From positions 124,001 to 188,000 of the forward strand of contig JBAJFG010000454.1 of NCBI GenBank assembly GCA_037903475.1: a DNA stretch of 64,000 bases, given 5' to 3'. Origin of the DNA: Ancylostoma caninum. Taxonomy: Eukaryota; Nematoda; Chromadorea; Rhabditida; Ancylostomatidae. The notes under the pieces were generated by a model. That model ran no database searches and was not told the origin of the DNA. It worked only from the letters and a program-made list of their open reading frames with translations. Position numbers and translations under genes: made by a program. Below are positions 49,501 through 57,800 of the stretch, piece after piece. Numbering within the stretch: the first letter of the stretch is position 1; each line of letters opens with the position of its first letter.

Positions 49501-49844
49501 TTATCCGACTCATTTGTATCGAATCTTACTCACGTGTGGCAAGGAATGGTCCGAAGAAGGCGCCTACTGCACTAATGCAACAGACACAAAAGTTCTCTCA
49601 TTTGTATTTCCACATATGAATGGTAACACCAACTGCCTGGTATGCTACAAGAAATAAGTGTTTCTATGTATAGCAGTCGCTTTTTAATTGCTAATCTTTA
49701 CAGAATCTCAATGACCTCATGCTGCAGTACACAGCCACAGTCAGAGAAATTGAAACTCTCACGGGAATATATTTTAACTTTACCAAGATTCCTGACGTAG
49801 AACAGATGCTTCTAAAAATGCATATCAATACCGAAATTTGGTAG
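31597..49844 (+). CDS. Ectonucleotide pyrophosphatase/phosphodiesterase, copy A
   Basis: A type II membrane ENPP that hydrolyses extracellular nucleotides or related diesters. Exons: 31597-31690, 32493-32709, 32951-33071, 33127-33211, 33336-33424, 35141-35219, 36015-36082, 36162-36263, 41667-41775, 41841-41945, 42103-42262, 43091-43251, 43352-43460, 43513-43588, 45345-45480, 45569-45739, 46232-46285, 46342-46468, 49498-49639, 49704-49844. The sum is 2346 bases, 781 aa. A membrane helix spans about 44-65, with a Thr-rich stalk and a CQCIC cluster. All catalytic residues are present: D118 (SLDGY), nucleophile T154 (SLTFVNHY), D275 and H279 (EPDMTAH), D320 and H321 (SDHG), H424 (THGF). From about 526 comes the inactive nuclease-like domain with a DDDYDG calcium-loop motif, ending LTGIYFNF. 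Residue 156 is Val where relatives have Pro. The first exon has no in-frame ATG, so a 5' exon may be missing. Confidence 0.93.
31975..32150 (-). repeat. Three degenerate 59-bp minisatellite units
   Basis: Three diverged units matching, on the opposite strand, the 59-bp array at 38380-39390 (GGAAAC..CTGGA.TCGGGTC.AACGGTG.TAA..GTGCG). The flank TTCAGGTCCAATACCAATTT is the reverse complement of the left flank of that array at about 38340-38380. It lies in the first ENPP copy A intron. Confidence 0.65.
33824..34010. mobile_element. 187-bp MITE with 55-bp inverted repeats
   Basis: The ends TATATGACGCTGCCAACTAA and their complement TTAGCTGGCAGCGTCATATA continue inward through GAGAATGAGTG/CACTCATTCTC. 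TA bases at both ends fit a Tc1/mariner-type duplication. It sits in the ENPP copy A intron 33425-35140. Confidence 0.75.
34205..34712. mobile_element. Foldback repeat with ~110-bp arms
   Basis: Left arm 34205-34314 and right arm about 34604-34712 are inverted copies sharing CATGGATATTT.CTAGCATAT, TTGGCTTGACTCT.CTG, GAGCAACCA.TT.GTGCTCAG and ATCCCAA.GAT. About 290 bases separate them. It has no coding content and lies in the same ENPP copy A intron as the MITE at 33824. Confidence 0.75.
36282..36664. mobile_element. 383-bp MITE-like element in ENPP copy A
   Basis: Starts GGCAGCACCTACGGAAATTT and ends with the matching inverted CAAAATTTACCGTGGGTGCTCCC. TTCA-like bases on both sides may be a target duplication. 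The start also matches 9932-9955 and the inverted sequence near 46160-46190, so the family is dispersed. It lies 18 bases past the exon ending at 36263. Confidence 0.65.
36767..37369 (+). CDS. Unrecognised 200-codon ORF inside an ENPP intron
   Basis: This is the longest open frame in the window that is not made by tandem repeats. It lies on the sense strand in the 5.4-kb ENPP copy A intron. The product would be basic and Cys/His containing (KECCAGHAI; KLCCKKETP; MEACPCTQVL) with no membrane helix that I can see. I recognise no family. It could be a nested gene, a relic of a mobile element, or chance; no splice or expression evidence is visible. Confidence 0.25.
   Translation: MDYFHWKCLDFPKTNVFYRLTFIGPFAFCRSSTTSALRHSLIGMKECCAGHAINIDALKLCCKKETPRKPLHVHTHNNGPNEYKKSTPVRSALSAGKRSHEDISREYRRCATTEVRPSFFHIIRKLSFRKTILLWEVRQVLLSKYHMEACPCTQVLSCSRQRNACMFYYKKFFPFLVSQPSNLLRTPFLAYLNSHHKLIS
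37787..37817. repeat. Short hairpin GGTGCGTCA..TGACGCACC
   Basis: A 9-bp perfect stem with a 7-base AT loop, flanked by TTA and CTGTA. Such GGTGCGTCA motifs are typical of MITE or mariner tips placed head to head. Confidence 0.6.
38118..39770 (+). mobile_element. Element with terminal hairpin and internal 59-bp minisatellite
   Basis: The left end has a hairpin (AGCCTGATCG..CCGGCTAACGCCGG..TCAGGCT) then CATATTTTCATTGTCC. A 59-bp array follows, then a unique tail ending near ATGAACTGCCAATTAAGAAG. Truncated or inverted relatives lie at 20950-21015 (hairpin only), 26590-27005, 28760-29480, 31975-32150 and 42830-43080. A hairpin near one end and lack of long inverted termini would fit a non-autonomous Helitron, but I see no clear 5'-TC/CTRR pair, so the class is open. 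Confidence 0.6.
38380..39390 (+). repeat. 59-bp minisatellite, about 16-17 units
   Basis: Units start GCCGGCGCACCCTTATCACA and repeat every 59 bases (one unit is 58). Two variants alternate: one with CCAGGCGTTTCCCC..TTCGGAC, one with CCACGCGTTTTCCCAC..TTTAGAC. Because 59 is not a multiple of three, the array opens long repetitive frames (up to 335 codons) that are not genes. Confidence 0.97.
40240..40560 (-). pseudogene. Mariner transposase, catalytic/C-terminal remnant
   Basis: The minus strand gives LLQDNTLAHFGNGSRGETED, then YSPDLALSDCHLLLAVNNHL and a KFFNPQLPQLWQK-type tail. These match the second aspartate region (QDNAPAH type), the SPDLAPTDY motif and the C terminus of mariner transposases. 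Stops and frameshifts interrupt it. It lies in the 5.4-kb ENPP copy A intron, antisense to the gene. Confidence 0.75.
40638..40682. repeat. 15-bp stem hairpin
   Basis: CCTTCACCAACAGCA (40638-40652) and TGCTGTTGGTGAAGG (40668-40682) pair perfectly across a 15-base loop. Open frames of about 100 codons cover the area on both strands, but I recognise none. Confidence 0.8.
42830..43080 (+). repeat. Diverged tail of hairpin/minisatellite element
   Basis: Shares AATTTGCAACCTTTTC.T.CATA, ACTGTTGGTCAT and a TGGGCTC end with 26770-26990 and 39530-39770. No minisatellite units are present. It ends just before the ENPP copy A exon at 43091. Confidence 0.5.
44090..45010 (+). pseudogene. RTE-type retrotransposon reverse transcriptase fragment
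   Basis: Translation in shifting frames gives EQEGLRKGFSTFDYIHTVMR, then MPLCFAFIDLEDAFDSVERE (motif A), GFPTQYIRTFFQLYRNFT, VREGDTVSSKLFSATLE, an FADDIVLITP block (catalytic FADD) and LNLTKTMFMKNGRASKAPF. These are hallmarks of RTE-1-like non-LTR elements. Frameshifts and stops show it is dead. The endonuclease domain is absent, as in a 5'-truncated insertion. It sits in the ENPP copy A intron 43589-45344. Confidence 0.88.
46080..46200. repeat. Dispersed repeat related to 31040-31235
   Basis: Contains GATGGTGCAACTTTCCTAGA, GGTGCGACTGCTGCTAAATA and TTTTCCGTGGGTGCTGCCCT. It matches 31040-31235 and, at its tip, the element ends near 36282 and 9932. It lies 32 bases upstream of the ENPP exon at 46232. 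Confidence 0.5.
47683..47862. repeat. TTCGAATA palindromic satellite, array 1
   Basis: Dense imperfect repetition of ATTCGAATATTCGAA, with each unit self-complementary. It lies in the 3.0-kb ENPP copy A intron 46469-49497. Repetition creates open frames on both strands that should be ignored. Confidence 0.9.
48416..48625. repeat. TTCGAATA palindromic satellite, array 2
   Basis: A second, looser array of the same TTCGAATA unit, 550 bases from the first in the same ENPP copy A intron. Two AAACCCTTGATATTCGAATA sub-repeats are visible. Confidence 0.88.
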
Positions 49845-51882
49845 TTTTTTTTTCTTCTACGAAATTAATACGAAAATGTACGTATCTTACTTCCAAATAC
49901 TGATAAAGAGTTTTACATTCAAACGGCTTCTAGACAGCATACATTTTTCACAGCCAACTCTGTCATTACTGAAAGAGGAGTAGTATTGTTAGGAATATAG
50001 CGTGATTCCTTGGCTGTCACTATAGGCAGACGGAATCTGTGTATCCTACTAGCCGGGATACAGTCTCTCTTCTCGTTTTTTTTTGCTGAAGCTGCTTCAC
50101 AGGGCTACTGGACCATCTCACCTCTCCATTACCCTCAAGAAAAGAGCACAGAAAATTTGCGCACACCAATACGTAACCAATCCCTGAAATCAGGACAGGC
50201 AATTCGTGACACGCTGCAGCATTCGGAGTTGTTTCAGTGCACTCAAATCCTGTCTGTAGAATTCATCCACTGACCGTGTTCGCCCCAATTGGAGTCTATC
50301 TCAAAATAATTCCCTCGTCCCTCGAAAAATGTATAGGGACCACAGCCTTCCTCAAAACCTATCCCTTGAACATCAGAGTACGTGCTACACTCCGCGGGGA
50401 GCGTACCGCAGCGGAAAATGAATCAGTAATTGTAAACTTCACAAAAGCAAAAATCAACAACGATAACAAACTCGAGGCAGTGTGGTTCATTTCCATAGCT
50501 GATCTCATTCCGCCTAGTGATATCTCCAAGCAGCGATTGTAAATCTTGTCTACTACCTTCCAAGTCATGACTGTAGATCTATGCTACATCTCAAGTATCG
50601 AGCTTTAAGGGCAAAACCAATAAACGTGAACAATCACAACAAGCCGCAATTATCAGAACAGGATAGTAGCAAACATGGTAAGCTGGACCAGGAAGTGTCT
50701 AGAAATAAAAAGTTTGGACGCTCCTACTCCTCCAATCAACAAAATTGAGGAAAAAGAGTGCCACTGCACTCCACATGGACGCCAACCGTGTTTCACCCTT
50801 AATAGATAAGTACTGGGATCGATGTTGTTGGCAACGGCAGCGGATAGTGCTACACTTCAGCTAGGGTCCAGACTATCATCTCCAGAGGTTGACCGAACTT
50901 ATGCTCTCAGACAGTTGGTGCCGACAACATATGTGAATCATGGAAACAAACAGCATTTTCACTCATAGTGATAGAGTCGTCAAATACCCGCCAAGCATCC
51001 TTAAAGGCAGAGGGCCACTTCGTTCTGCCTGTTGAATTTACCAACATATCCTAGATCTTCTCATCATGTTGATCCCTGGGATGTACATCAACAGGCACAG
51101 AAGCGACGAAATCCCCATTTTTCACAGGCACGAACTGAGTAAAAATTTGGAGCCCGGAGGCGGATCGCTCCAAGCTGTGCTGGCTGACTGCCACGGCTGC
51201 CGCGTTGGTCAACGAGTCTTGGTGTGTCCAATCGATAAGATCAACGGCTTCACATGTCAACTCGGGTTGGTAAACTGTTACAGACCCCGTCCTGGAAGAT
51301 GGGTTTATAGACCATTCTGAGACAATTTATGTATACCATTGGAACCATCGCGCCGAGTAGATGCAGAATCTGCTGTTAGCTGAACTACGAAAATGAGGTG
51401 GACCCCTGCCTTTAAGGTAGCCGCTATACTCCTCGAGGAGTATAGCACCTTGCGTCGCCGTCGCCGGCGACGGCGGCCGCCGATGTTGGCGCCCCCTCAC
51501 AATCAATACGCACCGGCGCCGCAGTCGACAACATTGGCGGCCGCCAATCGCCAATGTTGGCGACCAAACGATAGGCACCGACGTCACAGTCGCCAACATT
51601 GGCTGCCACCGATATTGGCGATCGCCAGTCGCCGGCGATGGCGGCCGCGGCCGCCGCTCCGCCCACAATCAATGCGTATCGCCCTCACAGTCGCCGGCGA
51701 CGGCGACGCAAGGTGCTACAGTCCTCGAGGACTATAGCGGCAGTGTAAGGAGGAATCATGCAATCCTCAAGGAGGAATTATACAAAAAATTGTGACATTC
51801 CTGAATTATTTATGTTTCCAATTTCCAAATGTATCTGTTCAAATTTGTAAAGAGTTATGAACGAAAGCCAATGAAATTAACT
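49845..51882. other. Interval between ENPP copies A and B
   Basis: Should hold the copy A 3' UTR and the copy B promoter. An open frame of 101 codons at 50237-50542 is unrecognised. 51180-51265 is a dispersed repeat shared with 15150-15225. A GC-rich MITE fills 51420-51741. No additional gene is supported. Confidence 0.6.
51420..51741. mobile_element. GC-rich 320-bp MITE with ~50-bp inverted repeats
   Basis: The left end GCCGCTATACTCCTCGAGGA and the right end mirror each other over about 50 bases (TATAGCACCTTGCGTCGCCG against its complement). Each tip itself contains a CTCGAG-centred palindrome. The interior is made of CGCCGGCG, GGCGGCCGCC and CCAACATTGGC palindromes and is far richer in G+C than its surroundings. 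It lies about 140 bases upstream of the first ENPP copy B exon, so it could affect that promoter. Confidence 0.85.
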
Positions 51883-54800
51883 ATGCAGTCGCAAAGCTCA
51901 AAAGAGGAAATAAGGACAACCACCACGAGTTTCTCCTTCGCAAGAAACAAAACAGGACTTCTTTTAGGAGGTATGTATACGTAGCACATTATCAGACTAC
52001 TTACAAACAGGTTTTTCTAGAAACAACCTAAACTTGCCACTCAGAACCTCAAAAACAACTTGTCGAAATGCGTTTGGCGAGCAAGTATATGATCGCATCT
52101 GAAACTTGATTTTCCAAAAGCTTGTCGACAACTTGGTTTTCTACTTCCTTGTCGAAAACTTGTCCGGCTAAAACTTGTCAACAACTTGTTTTCGCCTTTT
52201 TTCACTGACAATCTGTCAGCCGCACAAAAATGCAAAAGTCGTTAAGGCTTGTCGAGGATGCCTTCACTATCATTAATGGCAAATGCTTTTCTAGAATTAC
52301 ATCAGTTTCACTACTCTGACCTTTCGTGCCACCCTGTACCCAGAATTATTCTATGGTTGATATTCGGCATACCGAGCGCGGTCAATTTGAGGCGCCATCG
52401 CGGTACATTTGTGAGCCTGAGTTCCAGGGCTAACTCAAAGGGAATTTGAACACCTTTTTCTGCATAAAGTCTACTTGGTAGCAATGTTATTTATTGAAGC
52501 AACAAAACAACAGTATGATATTTGGAGGGAGGAGGGGGTGGAAAGTGTTCTCGATGTGTAGGAAGGTCGTTGCACATCTTTTAGGACTGCGAGATTGAAG
52601 TCTGAGTAGCGATTCAATGGCAAAGGTGTTCTGGTTGGACCGGCATGTAGTAACTTTCCCAAATCAGCAGTCATAGGTTGTTGCTTTCAAGGGAGATGCT
52701 AGTCCTGGCTGCAAATTAGAATTACATCTTGGCTAAAGTCTTCCGTGCAACTGAGAAAGGCCCGCCGTGGTATGAAAGTCCAGAACATCGATCGAATATT
52801 TGTGTATTAGTGATTTTAATAAGTGTGATTTCTGCGATCAGGGCATCAAATAACCCTTTTGAGTGAGGTCTAGGCGAACATTTCTAAAGAAAACCGATCC
52901 CATGGAAGGTCAACTTTTACGCTTCCGTCACAATATAACAGAGGGTGTATGAGGAAAATGGAACAAAGTTAATACATGACACAACTTTAACCCATTGACG
53001 ACCGCGCACATTTTCGCGTGTCTGGCGCGTGGGACCTACGCCCATTTCAGGAGCGCGGCGCCTGCATAGTTCCACGGTGTTATGATAAGATAGTTTGGAC
53101 TAAAACACGAAGTGTTGTGGGAATAATTTGAAATCTAGAACTGGAAGCTTACTGGTGTCATAGGACTGGAAAACCTGAGAATCTAAACAATTATGACTTT
53201 ACTTAACGGCAAAACAAGTCTGTTAAAGGTATTTTCAGTGCTATGAAGAAGTTTCCCGAGAGTATGCACGTTTTTATTCCTCTAGCCTAAACAGCAATGA
53301 AGCGCAAGATGCAGCGAATGCGTTTTTGTGTAGAAAATATGGCTCTTACACAGATTATTCGCAACCACTACACAAGAAATGAAGTGCGATCTTCCTCGAT
53401 TTTAAAATCCCATCCTTTTCATGAGATTTGGCACAGCAAAAAAAAAGATATTTTTCTCGAACCACAGTTAAATGACCATTGTTCAGATGTGTTCTACTCA
53501 TTTTGTATGAAAATACTGCAAAATAGCCTGGCAGTAAGGATCAGAAATTGATAATAGGGGCGCGGCTCACCGGTGAGCCACGCGGTCGTCAATGGGTTAA
53601 AAGGTGCATCACACATAATTTAATCGGACTCGTAAAGTTCATTGTGCCATTGCGCGCTATCCAATCGATGTCATACTTGCCCAGACATGTGTGATATCGA
53701 TTGAATCGTGCGCAATGAGATCAATCGCCTAGAGACTGCGCCTCGGTCAACCCACTATCATTCACAATGGAATTTAGTGGAATATACCATGGACAACTTG
53801 TTCGGCTAAAGCTTGTTGACAAGTTGTTTCTGACAAATTGTAGACAACTTGATTTTTCTCCTCCTTGTCGACAAGTTGTCGGGAGAAAAGCTTGTCGACA
53901 ACTTGGTTTTCCGTGGCGTGATGACTGTCGACAATGATTTGCTAGCTAAAACTTGTTTGCAAGTTGTTTTCGGGCAAAGCTGGGCCGACAATTTGTTTTT
54001 GGGGTTCTGAGCAGCCTTTCGTTAAATTTTTAGAGCAAGTTTGCCATGCTCCATCTGGAGTATAGCCATAGTGTATCACCCAGCGTCCAACAAGCGGATG
54101 TTTTGTTGTTTACCAGGCTGTTGTGTTCACGTTGTTCTAGCAAATTTGATGATCAATATCAATAACCTCACGTCTATCACCACTTTCACAAAAACATCGT
54201 CCTAAGCTTCGAATCATTCCAATGCATTTTTGGAAAGTAATTTTCAAAAATGCAACGTAGTGTTTTTGATAGAGCAAAAACTCACTATGGTGATAGGGTA
54301 GATTTCAGATTGGCAATAGATCTTTCACTCGAACAGTGAAAGATACTTATTGAAGACAGAATGAAATCTGTCGAAGCCAGATATCTGTTTATTGCAGTAG
54401 CTTTATTACCAATGTTAGTGCTGCTCCTCGTTACACTTGGTTTCTTTTTACTAACCTTTCCTGACACTTCTGACGACAAGCAGGATCAATATGGAAGCTA
54501 TTTTTCTTGCAAATGCAAATGCAACAGATCAGAGTGAGTCTATCGATTTATTGGATTAGTAACCATTTGAAGAAGTGAAGCTATGTTTTAGTTATTTGAT
54601 CACCTTGATCACCATGACTACCACTGATCCTCGAGTATACTGAGCAGGCGCCAACAACGCTTCCATTTGTCCCGTGCTGAGCGGCGAAACTATGAAAGAG
54701 GTCAACCAAGTGCCAGCATAGATATTGCCCCACACTCTATAGAGCGTTCGACGACGCTGACCGCAATCTCATCCTGCTTGCGTTACGCCCCGGTTTCTGA

Positions 54801-57800
54801 GGCATACGTCAAAGCAGGAAGAACCATTTTGTCGAAGAGTCGATGCTCTTGCAAGCTCCCCAAGCCGCTCGCTTCCTCCTGCCCACCTCTGGAGCAAGAT
54901 CGTCCATTATTTTTTAAGCATGGCGTACCCCACCTCCCACCGAGCGGGCATTTGGTTGCCAATGTCTCTCACAATCACGCGAAGCGAAATCACCACGGTT
55001 GCCACGCCCGTCTCGCACGATGCGCACGCTAGCGTATCCTGTTCAAGTGCCGAAGACTTTATTTGGTTCAGGGCTAGATCGAATGTGGATTTTTGGGTCC
55101 TACGATAATAACTGAATAACCCATAGCGGTGATGTGTCTTATTTCAATGAAAAGTAAGCTTCAACTGCCTTCGCACTACTAAATCTTGTTCAAATATGTC
55201 ATAATCCCCTTCAGTAATGGAAGATATTCAACGAACATGCAGCTGTTGGCGCCTGTGGATCTCTGTATGCATCTAGGGGCGGGGCTTCAGTTGCATGAGA
55301 TATTCATAGCAGTCAACTATTACCAGCTATCGTTCTTCCTGGCATACACCCGTTTAATCTGGCCTAACGTTGCCACTTTTGTCGTCTTCAATGACCTGAA
55401 AGTGGTCCAAGCACATCTACACATCTGCACCATCAAAGACCTCCTCGATCCGTTCATTCAATTCATCCTGGTCAGACAGCACTGAGCATGCATATGATGG
55501 AACAACTGACCACACGTCCACCAATATAGCAGGGCAGAAAGCCACTACAGCACGGTCACTTGATTGTCGCCGCAGTAAAGGTCTGGAAGCCGCTTAACAA
55601 AAGAAGTATCAATTGTTGGAGAACTTCAATTGTGAAAGTTTCATCGAAGATGTCTATTGAATGAAGAAATTCTAGTATGATGGAACCGCATTATCCACTA
55701 GTTGTAATTTCATTCGATGGTTACGCGAAAAAATACCTGTCTTTCAAACTGCAACCGACATTTGAAAGAATTGCAAAATGTGGAGTGTCTGCTGAGGTGC
55801 CTATAATACTCGTTTCTTGGCATCGTTAGATACTCATGTGATCATCTTAAGGCTGTCTACTCAGGCTTTCCATCGTTAACATTCCCAAACCATTACACGA
55901 TGGCAACAGGGCTTCATCCTGGTAACTCCGAACTTGGTAGGTAACGGAATTTCTACAAATGCACCACCAATGTTGTGTATATCAAGAAAAAATTCCCTAA
56001 GTAACGTAATGAAACTTTATAATTAACTCAGTTATTTTAACTTCACTAATGATCCTCAATTTTGATTTTAGTCCACAACGTAATATTCGACTCTAGTGTG
56101 CATCCAGAACCCAAATACCTTGGAAAAAACCTGCTAGATGGTTTTTATCAGAAAGAACCGGTACGTTAAATCGGGAAAAAACTTCTTACGTGACCCCTCA
56201 TGCCAACAAAAAACTTTATTTGCTTTGTCAAGTAGTAAAAATAGAGTTGCTCATATAGTAAAATTTGGCAAGCCATTCCGGATAAAGGCAGCGCCATACA
56301 TATTTAACTACATGCATACCGTATGTAACATTCCTTGATGAGCTTAAGTCGTCTTGCGCTGCCGCAATACTGGAATATGCTATCCAGATTTCATCAAACA
56401 ACTATTTGCATTGGGTCTGCATTGGAAAGTACCACAGACTGAGGTGTTAAGTGGCCACTATGATTTACTTCTTTTGCTGAGCGTGGGCAAAAGTGCAGAG
56501 AAGAAGTCATTTATCCATCGGATGAATCTCACCCGTAGTACCTTCCCTATTCTAAGCATAACAAAGGCTCAAGATATGATTATACACCTGTCACATGTAC
56601 CTGGTCAACCCCAGACAAGGGCTTGGAGAAAAATTCATTCATCTGCTCCATGTATCTCATCCACCCGCTCGATACATTGCCTTGCCTAAGTTTAGGAAAC
56701 GGTTTGAAGCCCAGGAGTAGAAGGAACACAGCGAACTCACGCAAAAAAAATAGAAAGAAAATCTTCCCTCCCCATACATCTCGGTCACCGCGGGCCACCC
56801 GCTTCCCTGTGCTTAGGTAAAAGAACGGAGAGAAATTTTTCTCCCTCTCCAATGTGCATATCTCACACAACGCATAGATCCTCCCCACGTGAGAAGCTTG
56901 AAAAAAGGCCTAGAAAATAAGCTAAACACACACTCCTTTATTCTGTATTTTGCCCTCTCACCGTATAGATCCAATTCCTTCTCTAAAATTTGAAATAAAA
57001 CCCCTCTCTCTTAAAGCCCCCGGAAATCCTCTCACTTTCTCAGGAATAAGCGGCTGCTTATACAAATTCCTCCTTCCCCTATTCCTGAGCAAATCATTTG
57101 AGAGTAAAGTAGTGTGTTCCAGTACCCTAAAGCCTGAAGATTTAATTTTGAAGTATTTTAAAGATGGTTTTGATTTCTCCAGTGATGCAGTAGTCACTCG
57201 CAGCTATAATATGAATCAACAATTCTTCTGACGCAATATCTGTATAGAGGTGTACATAGAGCTGAGACTCACAAAATTCCACATAGGGTCACCAATAAAA
57301 CTACAAATATTAGGCTGTTACGTGCTTATAACAACACCTTAAGTGTTGTCGCTTTCAGATCTGGTCTTATTATAAACGTCATTGGAAAAGGAAAGCTGCC
57401 ACATATTCCTGGATTGGTTCTCAGCACAACAGTACATGTGGGGATCTTTCTTATTGAGATATCAGAGAATCCCATAGTCATCGAACCCTAATACGCGCTA
57501 GGATTTGCTCAAAAATCTTTGAGAAGCCATGCACGATCAAAGTGTTCAACAAGGCCAAACCCTCTTAATTTCAACAGACTAACTGGACGCCTAATAGCGA
57601 GCTATAGATGCTGTGTTCGTTTGGTCACTGCTGTGCCAACTGCCACTATCAGAAACAAAGACTAAGGTTTTACATATAAGGCAAAACAATATGTTGTCTT
57701 CCAACATCACGAATTCCGTATCAATTCTGTTAATATTGTCTAACGTCTATATTGTGGAGTGCGGTAAGTGAATGCAGGAAATGCACGTACGTATGTATAT

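Noticed and set aside
51327..51737. Arg/Pro-rich 114-codon frames on both strands
   Set aside because: Translation of a palindromic GC-rich MITE.
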